DNA from: CAJKWP01 sp964554475
GTDB lineage: Bacteria > Bacillota > Clostridia > Christensenellales > UBA1242
Reading direction: 5' to 3'
DNA: 6,151 bases
Assembly: GCA_964554475.1 (NCBI GenBank)
Contig: CAZKOT010000051.1
Coordinates: 1-6,151, forward strand
Below are positions 1 to 5,471 of the stretch, one piece after another; position 1 is the first letter of the stretch, and every line of letters begins with the position of its first letter. Made by a program: the position numbers and the translations under genes. The notes beneath the pieces were generated by a model. That model saw only the letters and a list, made by a program, of their open reading frames with translations. It did not search any database and was not told the origin of the DNA.

Positions 1-1
1 T

Positions 2-313
2 GATGAATTCTATCAATATTTAAAATCAAGGAATTTTAAACCACCAAAAATCACAGAAAAAGCACTTGAAAAATATCACAATGAACAATTAATTAATCAG
101 AAATATGATAAAGAAAAACAAGATTTAATTAAAAAGATAAAAGAAACCTATCCTAAAAAACCTACAAAAGAAGAACTTGAAAAAGATATTGAAAAACAAG
201 TGGCAATTAGATTATATGACGAACGAGCAATAATTAAATCTTTGAATGATAAAGAAAAAGAAGAATATATAAAAAAAATTAAAGAAAGATATCTAAAATT
301 AATTGAGGATTGA
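2..313 (+). CDS. C-terminal part of an unrecognised highly charged helical protein (5' end outside window)
   Basis: The frame is open from the left edge of the window to a TGA at 311-313, giving 103 codons with no internal stop. The visible part is dominated by Lys and Glu, with stretches such as DKEKQDLIKKIKETYP and NDKEKEEYIKKIKERY, which suggests amphipathic helices or a coiled coil. No catalytic motif or membrane segment is visible, so I cannot name a function. It lies upstream of, and in the same direction as, the membrane-anchored gene at 407 and probably shares its transcript. The frame stays open past the TGA, crossing a second TGA at 347-349, to a TAA at 389-391, only 15 bases before the next start. 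That extension is discussed in the findings. The standard stop at 313 is preferred because the other genes use TGG for every tryptophan. Confidence 0.7.
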   Translation, partial: DEFYQYLKSRNFKPPKITEKALEKYHNEQLINQKYDKEKQDLIKKIKETYPKKPTKEELEKDIEKQVAIRLYDERAIIKSLNDKEKEEYIKKIKERYLKLIED

Positions 314-406
314 CATATTGATACGGGAAATTTACAAAAATTAGATTGAAAGAAGGTCACAGATAACGGAACAATGATTAAGATAAAATAAATTTAGGAG
401 AATTGT

Positions 407-1906
407 ATGGTTAAAATAAAAAATAATATTATATGGTGGCTTTTAATTGTTATAATTTTTCTTGCAACAATTGGAACAAGTCTTTTTTTTATATTAAAAA
501 AACAAGATGATGATGGAAATAATTTTTCAAATAATGTTTTAAATGTTTTAAAAGATACTGAAATTGAAATGGAAGGGCTTGTTGGTTTTGGACTTGCTAA
601 TATAGAAAATAATGGGAATACAGTTCAAAAGTGCACACAAACATTTTCAAATAATGCCATTACATTTGAAAATGAAGAAGAACAGTCAACGTGGCTTCCA
701 TCAATATTGATTGGAATAAATGAAATGCTACAATCTCAAAGAATTGTTTTCAAAAAAATTCAAACTGACAAAAAAATTGAGCAACAAACCGATATTGATG
801 GAAGTATTACTCGTTTTAATATTATGAATAACGGATTTACTATTTTTCAATATACAAGTAACGAACATGTCAAAGAAGAATTTGTTAATAGTGGAAGAAA
901 TTTTGGAATGACGGAACAAGTTTTTTTTCAAAATAATAAACACGCTCAAACTTTTCTATTAGATAATTTTACTGGAAAAATATACTCAATTACTGAAACA
1001 ATTACAAAGAATATTCAAATTTCTAATGAGGCTTATATTGATATAAATGTTTATTTAAACGGCGTTGGGAATTCATTTTTTGATATTTATATTGTAAGTA
1101 ATAATAATTATATAGAACAAGAATATTCGAAATATCTCTATACCATATATATTGATGAAAATGGAAACTTAGTTTTAAATAAAATTTTACATTATAAAGA
1201 TAATTATTATGATCAAGGAAGATTGCATTTGGATGCATTTGGAAATGCTGTTTTTGAGGACTATCATTTTAATGACGTGGATTGGATTGCAGATGATGTT
1301 CTTGTTTTTGATTATAATAATATCTATGGAATTGGAAATAAAGATTATGATATTTGCTATAATGAAATTAATAAAACTTATTATAGGGTTTTACGCTCAA
1401 GTTGGGATGAAATTTCAAAAACCTACTCGACAGTTGAATATTTTGGAAACAACAGAATTTGGATAACTGCTGAAAATTCAGAATACCTTATTTATTTTTT
1501 TGGAGCAACTTATGTTTTAAGAGATGGCATTGCTCAAAAAATTTATAGCGAAATGGCTTATGTCTTTGAAAATATGGTTTTAACTGACAAGTATAGTAAA
1601 AGTGGGTTTGATGATAGTGGAATATATTATATTTGTGATATTGAAAATGCAAATAATTATTATAAATCTGAAGAATTTGTCCTTAATTTAGAACCTGATG
1701 AATCCTATGAGTTTCATTGGACAAGAATGACATCAATAGGATTAATTGCATATGTTACAAGTTTGGAAAATGGAATACATGTTGGAAGAGAATATTTGAT
1801 AACCTTTGAAGACGGCGAATTTAGTAAACAATTAGCTAATGAAGTATTTAAAGACAATGGTTCTATTACCATTGTCAAATACTTTGATTATAAATATTTT
1901 GATTAA
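407..1906 (+). CDS. Membrane-anchored protein with large beta-rich extracytoplasmic domain, function unknown
   Basis: This 499-residue frame starts at an ATG six bases after AGGAG (396-400). Residues 1-7 are short and basic, residues 8-30 form one strongly hydrophobic segment (beginning IIWWLLIVIIF), and KK follows. This predicts a single-pass protein with the N terminus inside and about 465 residues outside. There is no lipobox. The external part is rich in Tyr, Asn, Asp and aromatic beta-strand-like stretches, with repeated short units such as DENGNLV, GNAVF, NRIWIT and SGIYYI. That pattern is compatible with a beta-propeller or another repeated beta fold, but this is inference and I recognise no named family. 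It contains several T8 runs (for example 483-490 and 921-928). It precedes the NfeD-like gene by 60 bases and is likely cotranscribed with it and the serpin. Confidence 0.85.
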   Translation: MVKIKNNIIWWLLIVIIFLATIGTSLFFILKKQDDDGNNFSNNVLNVLKDTEIEMEGLVGFGLANIENNGNTVQKCTQTFSNNAITFENEEEQSTWLPSILIGINEMLQSQRIVFKKIQTDKKIEQQTDIDGSITRFNIMNNGFTIFQYTSNEHVKEEFVNSGRNFGMTEQVFFQNNKHAQTFLLDNFTGKIYSITETITKNIQISNEAYIDINVYLNGVGNSFFDIYIVSNNNYIEQEYSKYLYTIYIDENGNLVLNKILHYKDNYYDQGRLHLDAFGNAVFEDYHFNDVDWIADDVLVFDYNNIYGIGNKDYDICYNEINKTYYRVLRSSWDEISKTYSTVEYFGNNRIWITAENSEYLIYFFGATYVLRDGIAQKIYSEMAYVFENMVLTDKYSKSGFDDSGIYYICDIENANNYYKSEEFVLNLEPDESYEFHWTRMTSIGLIAYVTSLENGIHVGREYLITFEDGEFSKQLANEVFKDNGSITIVKYFDYKYFD

Positions 1907-1910
1907 AACG

Positions 1911-1936
1911 AAAAAAAATTATAAACAATTTTTTTC
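1911..1936 (+). terminator. Weak AT-only hairpin between two genes, possible attenuator
   Basis: A run of seven A plus TT (1912-1920) can pair with AATTTTTTT (1927-1935) across the six-base loop ATAAAC. The U-rich descending arm gives it the outline of a weak intrinsic terminator, but every pair is A-T and no further U-tract follows. It could reduce read-through from the 499-residue gene into the NfeD-like gene, or it could simply reflect base composition. Confidence 0.2.
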
Positions 1937-1966
1937 TTATAAAGAAATAAAAAGGAGAAAAATGCA

Positions 1967-2272
1967 ATGTATTATAAAATAGGAATGTTGGTTGTATTAT
2001 TAGGAACTATTCTTTTAGTTGCAACGAGTATAATGGACATGAAACTAAGTATTTTCTATACAAATATTTTTAAAAAAGTTGGAACAGAAGTAGGGGTTCT
2101 TTTAACTGATGTTAAAAATTGTATGGCAAAAGCAGAAATAAACAATCGTAAAATTTATGTATTTTGTAATGAAATGTTAAAGGCAGGCGAAAAAGTATTA
2201 ATTATTAAAGTTGAACCTAAAAAACATAGAGTTTGGGTAAAAAGTTTAAGTCATAAAATTGAAGGAGAATAA
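1967..2272 (+). CDS. Small membrane protein with NfeD-like C-terminal OB-fold domain
   Basis: The protein has 101 residues. Residues 5-23 form one membrane segment (IGMLVVLLGTILLVATS). Residues 38-94 match the pattern of the NfeD C-terminal OB fold: GTEVGVLLTDV, a beta strand KAEINNRKIYVF, then LKAGEKVLIIKVE and a final strand HRVWVKSL. Family members help organise membrane microdomains and often pair with SPFH/stomatin-like (flotillin) proteins. No such partner is in this window. The usual Gly after the LTDL-type motif is replaced (NCMAKA). The protein is shorter than typical NfeD proteins, with one membrane pass and no protease domain. GGAG at 1954-1957 lies nine bases before this ATG. A nearer out-of-frame ATG at 1962 would give only six codons. 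The stop is one base before the serpin start, so the two are probably translationally coupled. The family call is by eye. Confidence 0.65.
   Translation: MYYKIGMLVVLLGTILLVATSIMDMKLSIFYTNIFKKVGTEVGVLLTDVKNCMAKAEINNRKIYVFCNEMLKAGEKVLIIKVEPKKHRVWVKSLSHKIEGE
2262..2267 (+). promoter_or_regulatory. Ribosome binding site that sets the serpin start at 2274
   Basis: AAGGAG lies inside the end of the NfeD-like gene, six bases before ATG 2274. It rules out the in-frame TTG at 2259, which sits upstream of the site and could not be served by it. Placement across the preceding stop codon is typical of translational coupling. Confidence 0.8.
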
Positions 2273-2273
2273 A

Positions 2274-3494
2274 ATGATATTTTTCAAGAAAAAAAAAGAC
2301 ATTGACAATGATAAGCAAGATTATTCTGAAATTATTCAATTATGTAAATATTTTGATAATAATTTTGTATTAGATGTTTATAAAAAATTTGAGAATCAAA
2401 AACAAAAAAATTTGATAATGTCGCCCTACTCAAGTTTTGTTATATTATCAATGCTTGTGAATTTAACTAAAGATTTTGATAAATTGAAAGCATTATTTAA
2501 TACTATTAATATAGAAAAAATAAATAACAACAACAAAAACCTATCATCTTTAATTTTTGGTAAGTCAAAAGATGTTATTTGCAAGTCAGCTAATTCACTT
2601 TGGATAGACGAGAATATTGAAATTCAAAATAATATAACAAATGCTTTTGAAAATAATTTTGACATTGAAATTTTTAAAAAAAATCTAATAAAAAGTATAT
2701 CAAGCATTAACAAATGGGTAGCTGATAAGACTGCAAATAAAATCACTTCATTAATTGATGATTTGCCAAAAGAAACAATTGCAATTTTGTTTAATGCAAT
2801 CTATTTTAATGGAAAATGGCAAGAAGAATTTAATAAAAAACATAATGATATTTTAAAGTTTTATAATAGTGATGGCACTATTTCACAAACAGAATTTATG
2901 TCTGCAACTTCTCCCAAAGGAGGAAAGTATTATCGTGACGGGAACATTGAAGGAATAACACTAAATTATGGAAAAGATGAAGATTTTTCAATTTTATTTT
3001 TAAAAGGCGCCGACATTCAAACACTATTAAAAAATGCAATAATTTGGGATTTTAAAAAAACGCGAAGGAAAGATTATGATAAACTTTACATTGCAATTCC
3101 AAAATTTAAAACTGAAACAACAATTGACATTACGGACATTTATAATACTTTGGGAATTGATTTTGATATTTCGAAATTGTGTAAAAATAGTCGAGCAATA
3201 ATCAATCAAATAATTCAAAAATCTTGCATTGAAGTTGATGAAAAAGGGACAGAAGTTGCAACCGTTACTGGTTTTACGGGGTTTTTTGGTTCAACGAATT
3301 ACAAAAAAACAACAAAATTTATTCTTGATAAACCATTTGTATATATTATTAAACACAATGAAACAGGCATAAACTTGTTTGTTGGAGTCGAGCAACATTT
3401 TAATCAATCAAAAATAATTGAAAAGACAAGCAATGAAAAACAAATCAACACAGAATTTGATGAAGACATGTTTAATACAACTTTTAAAAAATAA
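2274..3494 (+). CDS. Serpin family protease inhibitor
   Basis: This 406-residue protein carries the serpin core. NLIMSPYSSFVILSML (46-61) matches the conserved N-x-x-x-SP helix B region. SANSLWID, INKWVADKTANKITSLI and NAIYFNGKW (174-182) match the helix F/strand 3A shutter region, and KLYIAIPKFK follows. The hinge EVDEKGTEVATVTG (320-333) and the PFVYII strand near 354 complete the fold. Serpins trap serine or cysteine proteases by inserting the cleaved reactive loop. Counting P17 as E323 puts P1-P1' at about G339-S340, within FTGFFGSTNYKK. The loop is about four residues longer than in alpha-1-antitrypsin, so the true P1 may lie anywhere from F337 to Y343. P14 is Thr, as in inhibitors, but P12-P9 (VATV) is bulkier than the usual alanines. 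No signal peptide is visible (MIFFKKKKDID), which suggests a cytoplasmic protein or an unusual export route. A 30-residue charged tail (377-406) extends past the usual serpin end. Confidence 0.93.
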   Translation: MIFFKKKKDIDNDKQDYSEIIQLCKYFDNNFVLDVYKKFENQKQKNLIMSPYSSFVILSMLVNLTKDFDKLKALFNTINIEKINNNNKNLSSLIFGKSKDVICKSANSLWIDENIEIQNNITNAFENNFDIEIFKKNLIKSISSINKWVADKTANKITSLIDDLPKETIAILFNAIYFNGKWQEEFNKKHNDILKFYNSDGTISQTEFMSATSPKGGKYYRDGNIEGITLNYGKDEDFSILFLKGADIQTLLKNAIIWDFKKTRRKDYDKLYIAIPKFKTETTIDITDIYNTLGIDFDISKLCKNSRAIINQIIQKSCIEVDEKGTEVATVTGFTGFFGSTNYKKTTKFILDKPFVYIIKHNETGINLFVGVEQHFNQSKIIEKTSNEKQINTEFDEDMFNTTFKK

Positions 3495-3644
3495 TAAACT
3501 ATAAAAGAAGAAATATAATGAGTATTTAAAAATGATATATTTATGGTGATGCATTGTGGACATAAAATAAAAGGTGAAAAAAGAATAAAATACCGTATGA
3601 TTATTATTCATAACCTAATAAACACTTGCGAAAATTATGTTAAG

Positions 3645-3659
3645 TTGACTTTTTGTCAA
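3645..3659. repeat. Inverted repeat over the -35 element, candidate operator
   Basis: TTGAC (3645-3649) and GTCAA (3655-3659) form a perfect 5-bp inverted repeat around five T residues. The left arm is the -35 hexamer itself, so a protein bound here would compete with RNA polymerase. The regulator is unknown. A repeat this short can also occur by chance. Confidence 0.35.
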
Positions 3660-3673
3660 AAATATATTATAAA
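3645..3673 (+). promoter_or_regulatory. Sigma-70/A-type promoter for the 191-residue gene
   Basis: TTGACT (3645-3650) and TATAAA (3668-3673) are separated by 17 bases. This predicts a transcript start near 3680 and a leader of about 20 bases carrying the AGGTGG ribosome binding site (3691-3696). The rest of 3495-3644, after the serpin, shows no terminator and no convincing gene. Confidence 0.7.
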
Positions 3674-3699
3674 TACCTAGAAAAAGAGAGAGGTGGAGA

Positions 3700-4275
3700 A
3701 TGATTCCAAAAAATTATTTTCAGTTAAAAAGACTAAATGATTTATTTTATGAAACAAATGATTCGCATTGTCTTGACCGCGACCCTAATTCTTCACTCTT
3801 TAGTGGTGTTAATAATAATTATGAAGTTCCAGAACAAGAGCCATATGCTTATATTTTTTATGATGAAAAAGGAATGCTTCATTGGTTCAGTTTTTCAAAT
3901 ATCAATCAAAACTTAGACATTAGTTTAGGATTTGAATCAATAAATATTTTTAAAAAAAATGAGACTTGTTTTTTTACTAAAAAAGTAATAAACGATCTTA
4001 TAAATTATATTATTAAACATTTTGATGAAATTGAAAATTTTAACATGCCATCTATTCCAACTTTTTTATTCAATAAATCTAAAGAAAATTTAATGAAAGA
4101 GATTACTTCTATTTTTCAAAAAGTGATTGAAAATAAATCAAAAAAAGAATTTTTATTGAATGATAAAATAATTTTAATAAAACAAAAATGCAAAAAAATA
4201 TTTTTTCAATTTGCAGAAAAATGTAATGTAGGAGAAAAAAATAAAGATTATAAAAATGTTGAATTTTTATTTTAA
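3700..4275 (+). CDS. Hypothetical soluble protein of 191 residues
   Basis: The gene starts at ATG 3700, three bases after AGGTGGAG, and has its own good promoter, so it is very likely real. I do not recognise the family. The N-terminal half mixes charged and aromatic residues with a strand-like YAYIFYDEKGMLHWFSF stretch (about 50-66). The C-terminal half is Lys-rich and probably helical (VINDLINYIIKHFDEIENF; KENLMKEITSIFQKVIENK). It has no signal peptide or membrane segment, so a cytoplasmic location is expected. It stands alone between the serpin cluster and a tRNA gene on the opposite strand, and the context gives no clue to its role. The 3' end is extremely A-rich, with many Lys/Asn/Phe codons. 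Small soluble proteins of this kind include immunity proteins, but nothing here proves that. Confidence 0.8.
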   Translation: MIPKNYFQLKRLNDLFYETNDSHCLDRDPNSSLFSGVNNNYEVPEQEPYAYIFYDEKGMLHWFSFSNINQNLDISLGFESINIFKKNETCFFTKKVINDLINYIIKHFDEIENFNMPSIPTFLFNKSKENLMKEITSIFQKVIENKSKKEFLLNDKIILIKQKCKKIFFQFAEKCNVGEKNKDYKNVEFLF

Positions 4276-4298
4276 TTTTAAAAGGATTTATTCTTTAA

Positions 4299-4374
4299 TG
4301 GTGGGCAATAGAGGGCTCGAACCTCTGACTTTCTCCACGTCAAGGAGATACTCTCCCAACTGAGTTAATTGCCC
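4299..4374 (-). tRNA. tRNA-Val (anticodon GAC)
   Basis: Read on the minus strand, the 76 bases fold into a full cloverleaf. The acceptor stem is GGGCAAT/ATTGCCC with A73. The D arm is ACTC/GAGT around AGTTGGGA. The anticodon stem TCTCC/GGAGA holds the loop TTGACGT, with anticodon GAC at 4339-4341. The variable loop is AAGTC, and the T arm AGAGG/CCTCT holds the loop TTCGAGC. The 3' CCA is encoded (4299-4301). GAC reads GUC and GUU, the C/T-ending Val codons, so a second tRNA-Val (UAC) should exist elsewhere in the genome. It points against the flanking protein genes and has its own promoter. No clear terminator follows it. Confidence 0.97.
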
Positions 4375-4385
4375 AAAGTGTAGTT

Positions 4386-4414
4386 AATATACAACAATTA
4401 GTCTTTTGTGTCAA
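4386..4414 (-). promoter_or_regulatory. Near-consensus promoter for tRNA-Val
   Basis: On the minus strand a perfect TTGACA (complement of 4409-4414) is followed by 17 bases and TATATT (complement of 4386-4391). The -10 ends 11 bases before the mature tRNA 5' end, giving a short leader of a few bases for RNase P to remove. This is the strongest promoter match in the window, as expected for a stable RNA gene. Confidence 0.85.
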
Positions 4415-4437
4415 TAAAATTGAGAATTAGGGTTGTC

Positions 4438-4533
4438 TTAAAATGAAAAAAATCTCGGCATATTTTTTTGTTTTTTCTCAATAAAATTAATTTCAAAAAA
4501 ATCTTTTTTCGCAGCTTTTTCTAATATTTTCAT
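4438..4533 (-). pseudogene. Short open frame or gene remnant between tRNA promoter and dfx
   Basis: The minus strand encodes 31 residues from ATG 4533 to TAA 4438, with a natural-looking composition (MKILEKAAKKDFFEINFIEK...PRFFSF). The frame also stays open upstream of the ATG for about a dozen more codons. There is no ribosome binding site or promoter before the ATG, so it is more likely a degraded gene end or a chance frame than an active gene. Apart from it, 4415-4574 shows nothing recognisable. Confidence 0.2.
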
Positions 4534-4574
4534 TTTACTGAAGCTTAAAGATTTTGAAGTGTGATTAATTCAAT

Positions 4575-4604
4575 TTGACTTTATTATAAATAATATTCTA
4601 TAAT
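4575..4604 (+). promoter_or_regulatory. Promoter of the desulfoferrodoxin gene
   Basis: TTGACT (4575-4580) and a perfect TATAAT (4599-4604) are 18 bases apart. The predicted start, near 4610, leaves a leader of about 16 bases containing GGAG (4616-4619), seven bases before the ATG. It uses the same -35 hexamer as the promoter at 3645. Confidence 0.8.
4582..4595. repeat. Inverted repeat in the dfx promoter spacer, candidate operator
   Basis: TATTAT (4582-4587) and ATAATA (4590-4595) form a perfect 6-bp inverted repeat around AA, lying entirely between -35 and -10. A repressor bound here would block transcription. The AT-rich symmetry resembles Fur/PerR-type boxes in general style, but the match to the 15-bp PerR consensus is only partial (10 of 14 defined positions by eye). 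In DNA this AT-rich, chance is a real alternative. Confidence 0.3.
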
Positions 4605-4626
4605 AGCAACACACTGGAGAAAAAAA

Positions 4627-5007
4627 ATGAATAAATTGTTTTACAAATGTGAAATCTGCGGAAATATAATTGGAAAAATCAAAGACAGCGGAGTAGCAGT
4701 TGTTTGTTGTGGTCAAAAAATGACACAAATGGAAGTTCATACTGAGGATGGTCCATACGAAAAACACAAACCTGTTGTTAAGATTGAAAAAAATTTAGTA
4801 ACTGTCAAAATTGGAAGTGTTGAACATCCTATGACTAGTGAGCATTTTATTGAATGGATTTACATTAAGACTAAAAACGGTGGCCAAAGAAAAGCATTGA
4901 GTCCGGGAATGAAACCAACTGTTACATTTGCACTTTTTGATGACACTCCCCTTGAGGTTTTTTCTTACTGTAACTTACACGGACTTTGGTATTTATCTTT
5001 GCAATAA
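4627..5007 (+). CDS. dfx: Desulfoferrodoxin (class I superoxide reductase, 2Fe-SOR)
   Basis: At 126 residues this is the usual length for the family. It reduces superoxide to hydrogen peroxide without making oxygen, normally using electrons from rubredoxin, in the cytoplasm of anaerobes. The N-terminal desulforedoxin domain has all four cysteines of the Fe(Cys)4 centre: C8 and C11 (YKCEIC) and the adjacent C27-C28 (VVCCGQ). The catalytic Fe(His)4Cys centre is also complete: E45 and H47 (YEKH), H67 (VEHPM), H73 (SEHF), and C115 with H118 (YCNLHG). The gene should therefore be active. It has its own promoter and a GGAG site. The partner rubredoxin and a peroxide-removing enzyme are not in the window. 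The small membrane protein gene 116 bases downstream may share its transcript, as no terminator separates them. Confidence 0.97.
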   Translation: MNKLFYKCEICGNIIGKIKDSGVAVVCCGQKMTQMEVHTEDGPYEKHKPVVKIEKNLVTVKIGSVEHPMTSEHFIEWIYIKTKNGGQRKALSPGMKPTVTFALFDDTPLEVFSYCNLHGLWYLSLQ

Positions 5008-5029
5008 AAAGCATATATAAAGGTATAAT
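4999..5029 (+). promoter_or_regulatory. Possible weak promoter for the small membrane protein
   Basis: A perfect TATAAT at 5024-5029 is preceded, 19 bases upstream, by TTGCAA (4999-5004), which overlaps the end of dfx. The -35 is poor and the spacer long, so read-through from the dfx promoter is an equally good explanation. A transcript from here would have a leader of about 90 bases. Confidence 0.35.
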
Positions 5030-5114
5030 AAATATCAGTTTATTTAAAATAACATTAAATCTACTAGAAAAAAAATTATTATTTCTTTCAAATGGTAATA
5101 TTTCACACTATATT

Positions 5115-5118
5115 GGAG
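5115..5118 (+). promoter_or_regulatory. Ribosome binding site fixing the start of the 37-residue protein
   Basis: GGAG lies five bases before ATG 5124. The frame is open back to an ATG at 4986 inside dfx. That longer start has no ribosome binding site and would add 46 residues overlapping the end of dfx, so the internal ATG is preferred. Confidence 0.7.
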
Positions 5119-5123
5119 ACGAG

Positions 5124-5237
5124 ATGAAAAAAAGAGGAACAGATAGAAAACATAAAATACTTATATGGTGTCTTCTTGGTGTTATTATACTAGGTTTACT
5201 AATTTCTTTAATACTAGGAATTAGCCACTCTAGCTAG
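5124..5237 (+). CDS. Small single-pass membrane protein, 37 residues
   Basis: The predicted peptide begins with a basic, polar segment (MKKRGTDRKHK). A continuous hydrophobic helix follows at residues 12-33 (ILIWCLLGVIILGLLISLI plus LGI), and it ends in SHSS. By the positive-inside rule the N terminus should face the cytoplasm. It has a good GGAG site and tandem TAG-TAA stops, and an intrinsic terminator lies about 80 bases downstream, which together support a real gene. Function is unknown. Small one-pass proteins of this size may be subunits or regulators of membrane complexes, or toxins, but no specific family is recognised. Its place after dfx might link it to oxidative stress, though this is only positional. 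Confidence 0.6.
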   Translation: MKKRGTDRKHKILIWCLLGVIILGLLISLILGISHSS

Positions 5238-5316
5238 TAATTAAACAAATTTTTTAAATTGTGGTATAAAACATTAAAAATTTTTTTTCAAGAAAATTGT
5301 AGTAATCTACTAACCT

Positions 5317-5345
5317 AATAATCAAATTTAATTTGATTATTTTTT
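5317..5345 (+). terminator. Intrinsic terminator after the small membrane protein gene
   Basis: AATAATCAAAT (5317-5327) and ATTTGATTATT (5331-5341) are perfect 11-bp arms around the loop TTA, followed by a T run. Only one pair is G-C, so the stem is weak, but length and perfect pairing support termination in such an AT-rich genome. It separates the dfx/small-protein unit from the lipoprotein gene. The rest of 5238-5471 shows only a small palindrome (TAGTA/TACTA at 5300-5312). Confidence 0.7.
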
Positions 5346-5471
5346 ATTTAAAAAGTGTTTGAATTTTTTACTCACTCAATTCTTATTTAACTAAATTTCC
5401 CCAACTTTTTTATGTTGTTTTCTCATAAGCAAAGAATTAAAAAACTATTTTTTGAACAAACTAAAATTTAT

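Noticed and set aside
2259..2273. TTG start five codons upstream for the serpin
   Set aside because: The ribosome binding site AAGGAG lies inside this stretch and is spaced correctly only for ATG 2274.
3626..3635. TTGCGAAAAT shared with 6046-6055
   Set aside because: A single shared 10-mer between two AT-rich intergenic stretches, without further similarity, is expected by chance.
3543..3680. 45-codon plus-strand frame between the serpin and the 191-residue gene
   Set aside because: No ribosome binding site precedes it, and it overlaps the next gene's promoter, so it is probably chance.
4986..5123. Extended 83-residue version of the small membrane protein
   Set aside because: There is no ribosome binding site at ATG 4986 and it overlaps dfx. 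The added 46 residues look like translated intergenic DNA.
5412..5471. Upstream ATG for the lipoprotein
   Set aside because: It would put 20 residues before the signal peptide and has no ribosome binding site either.
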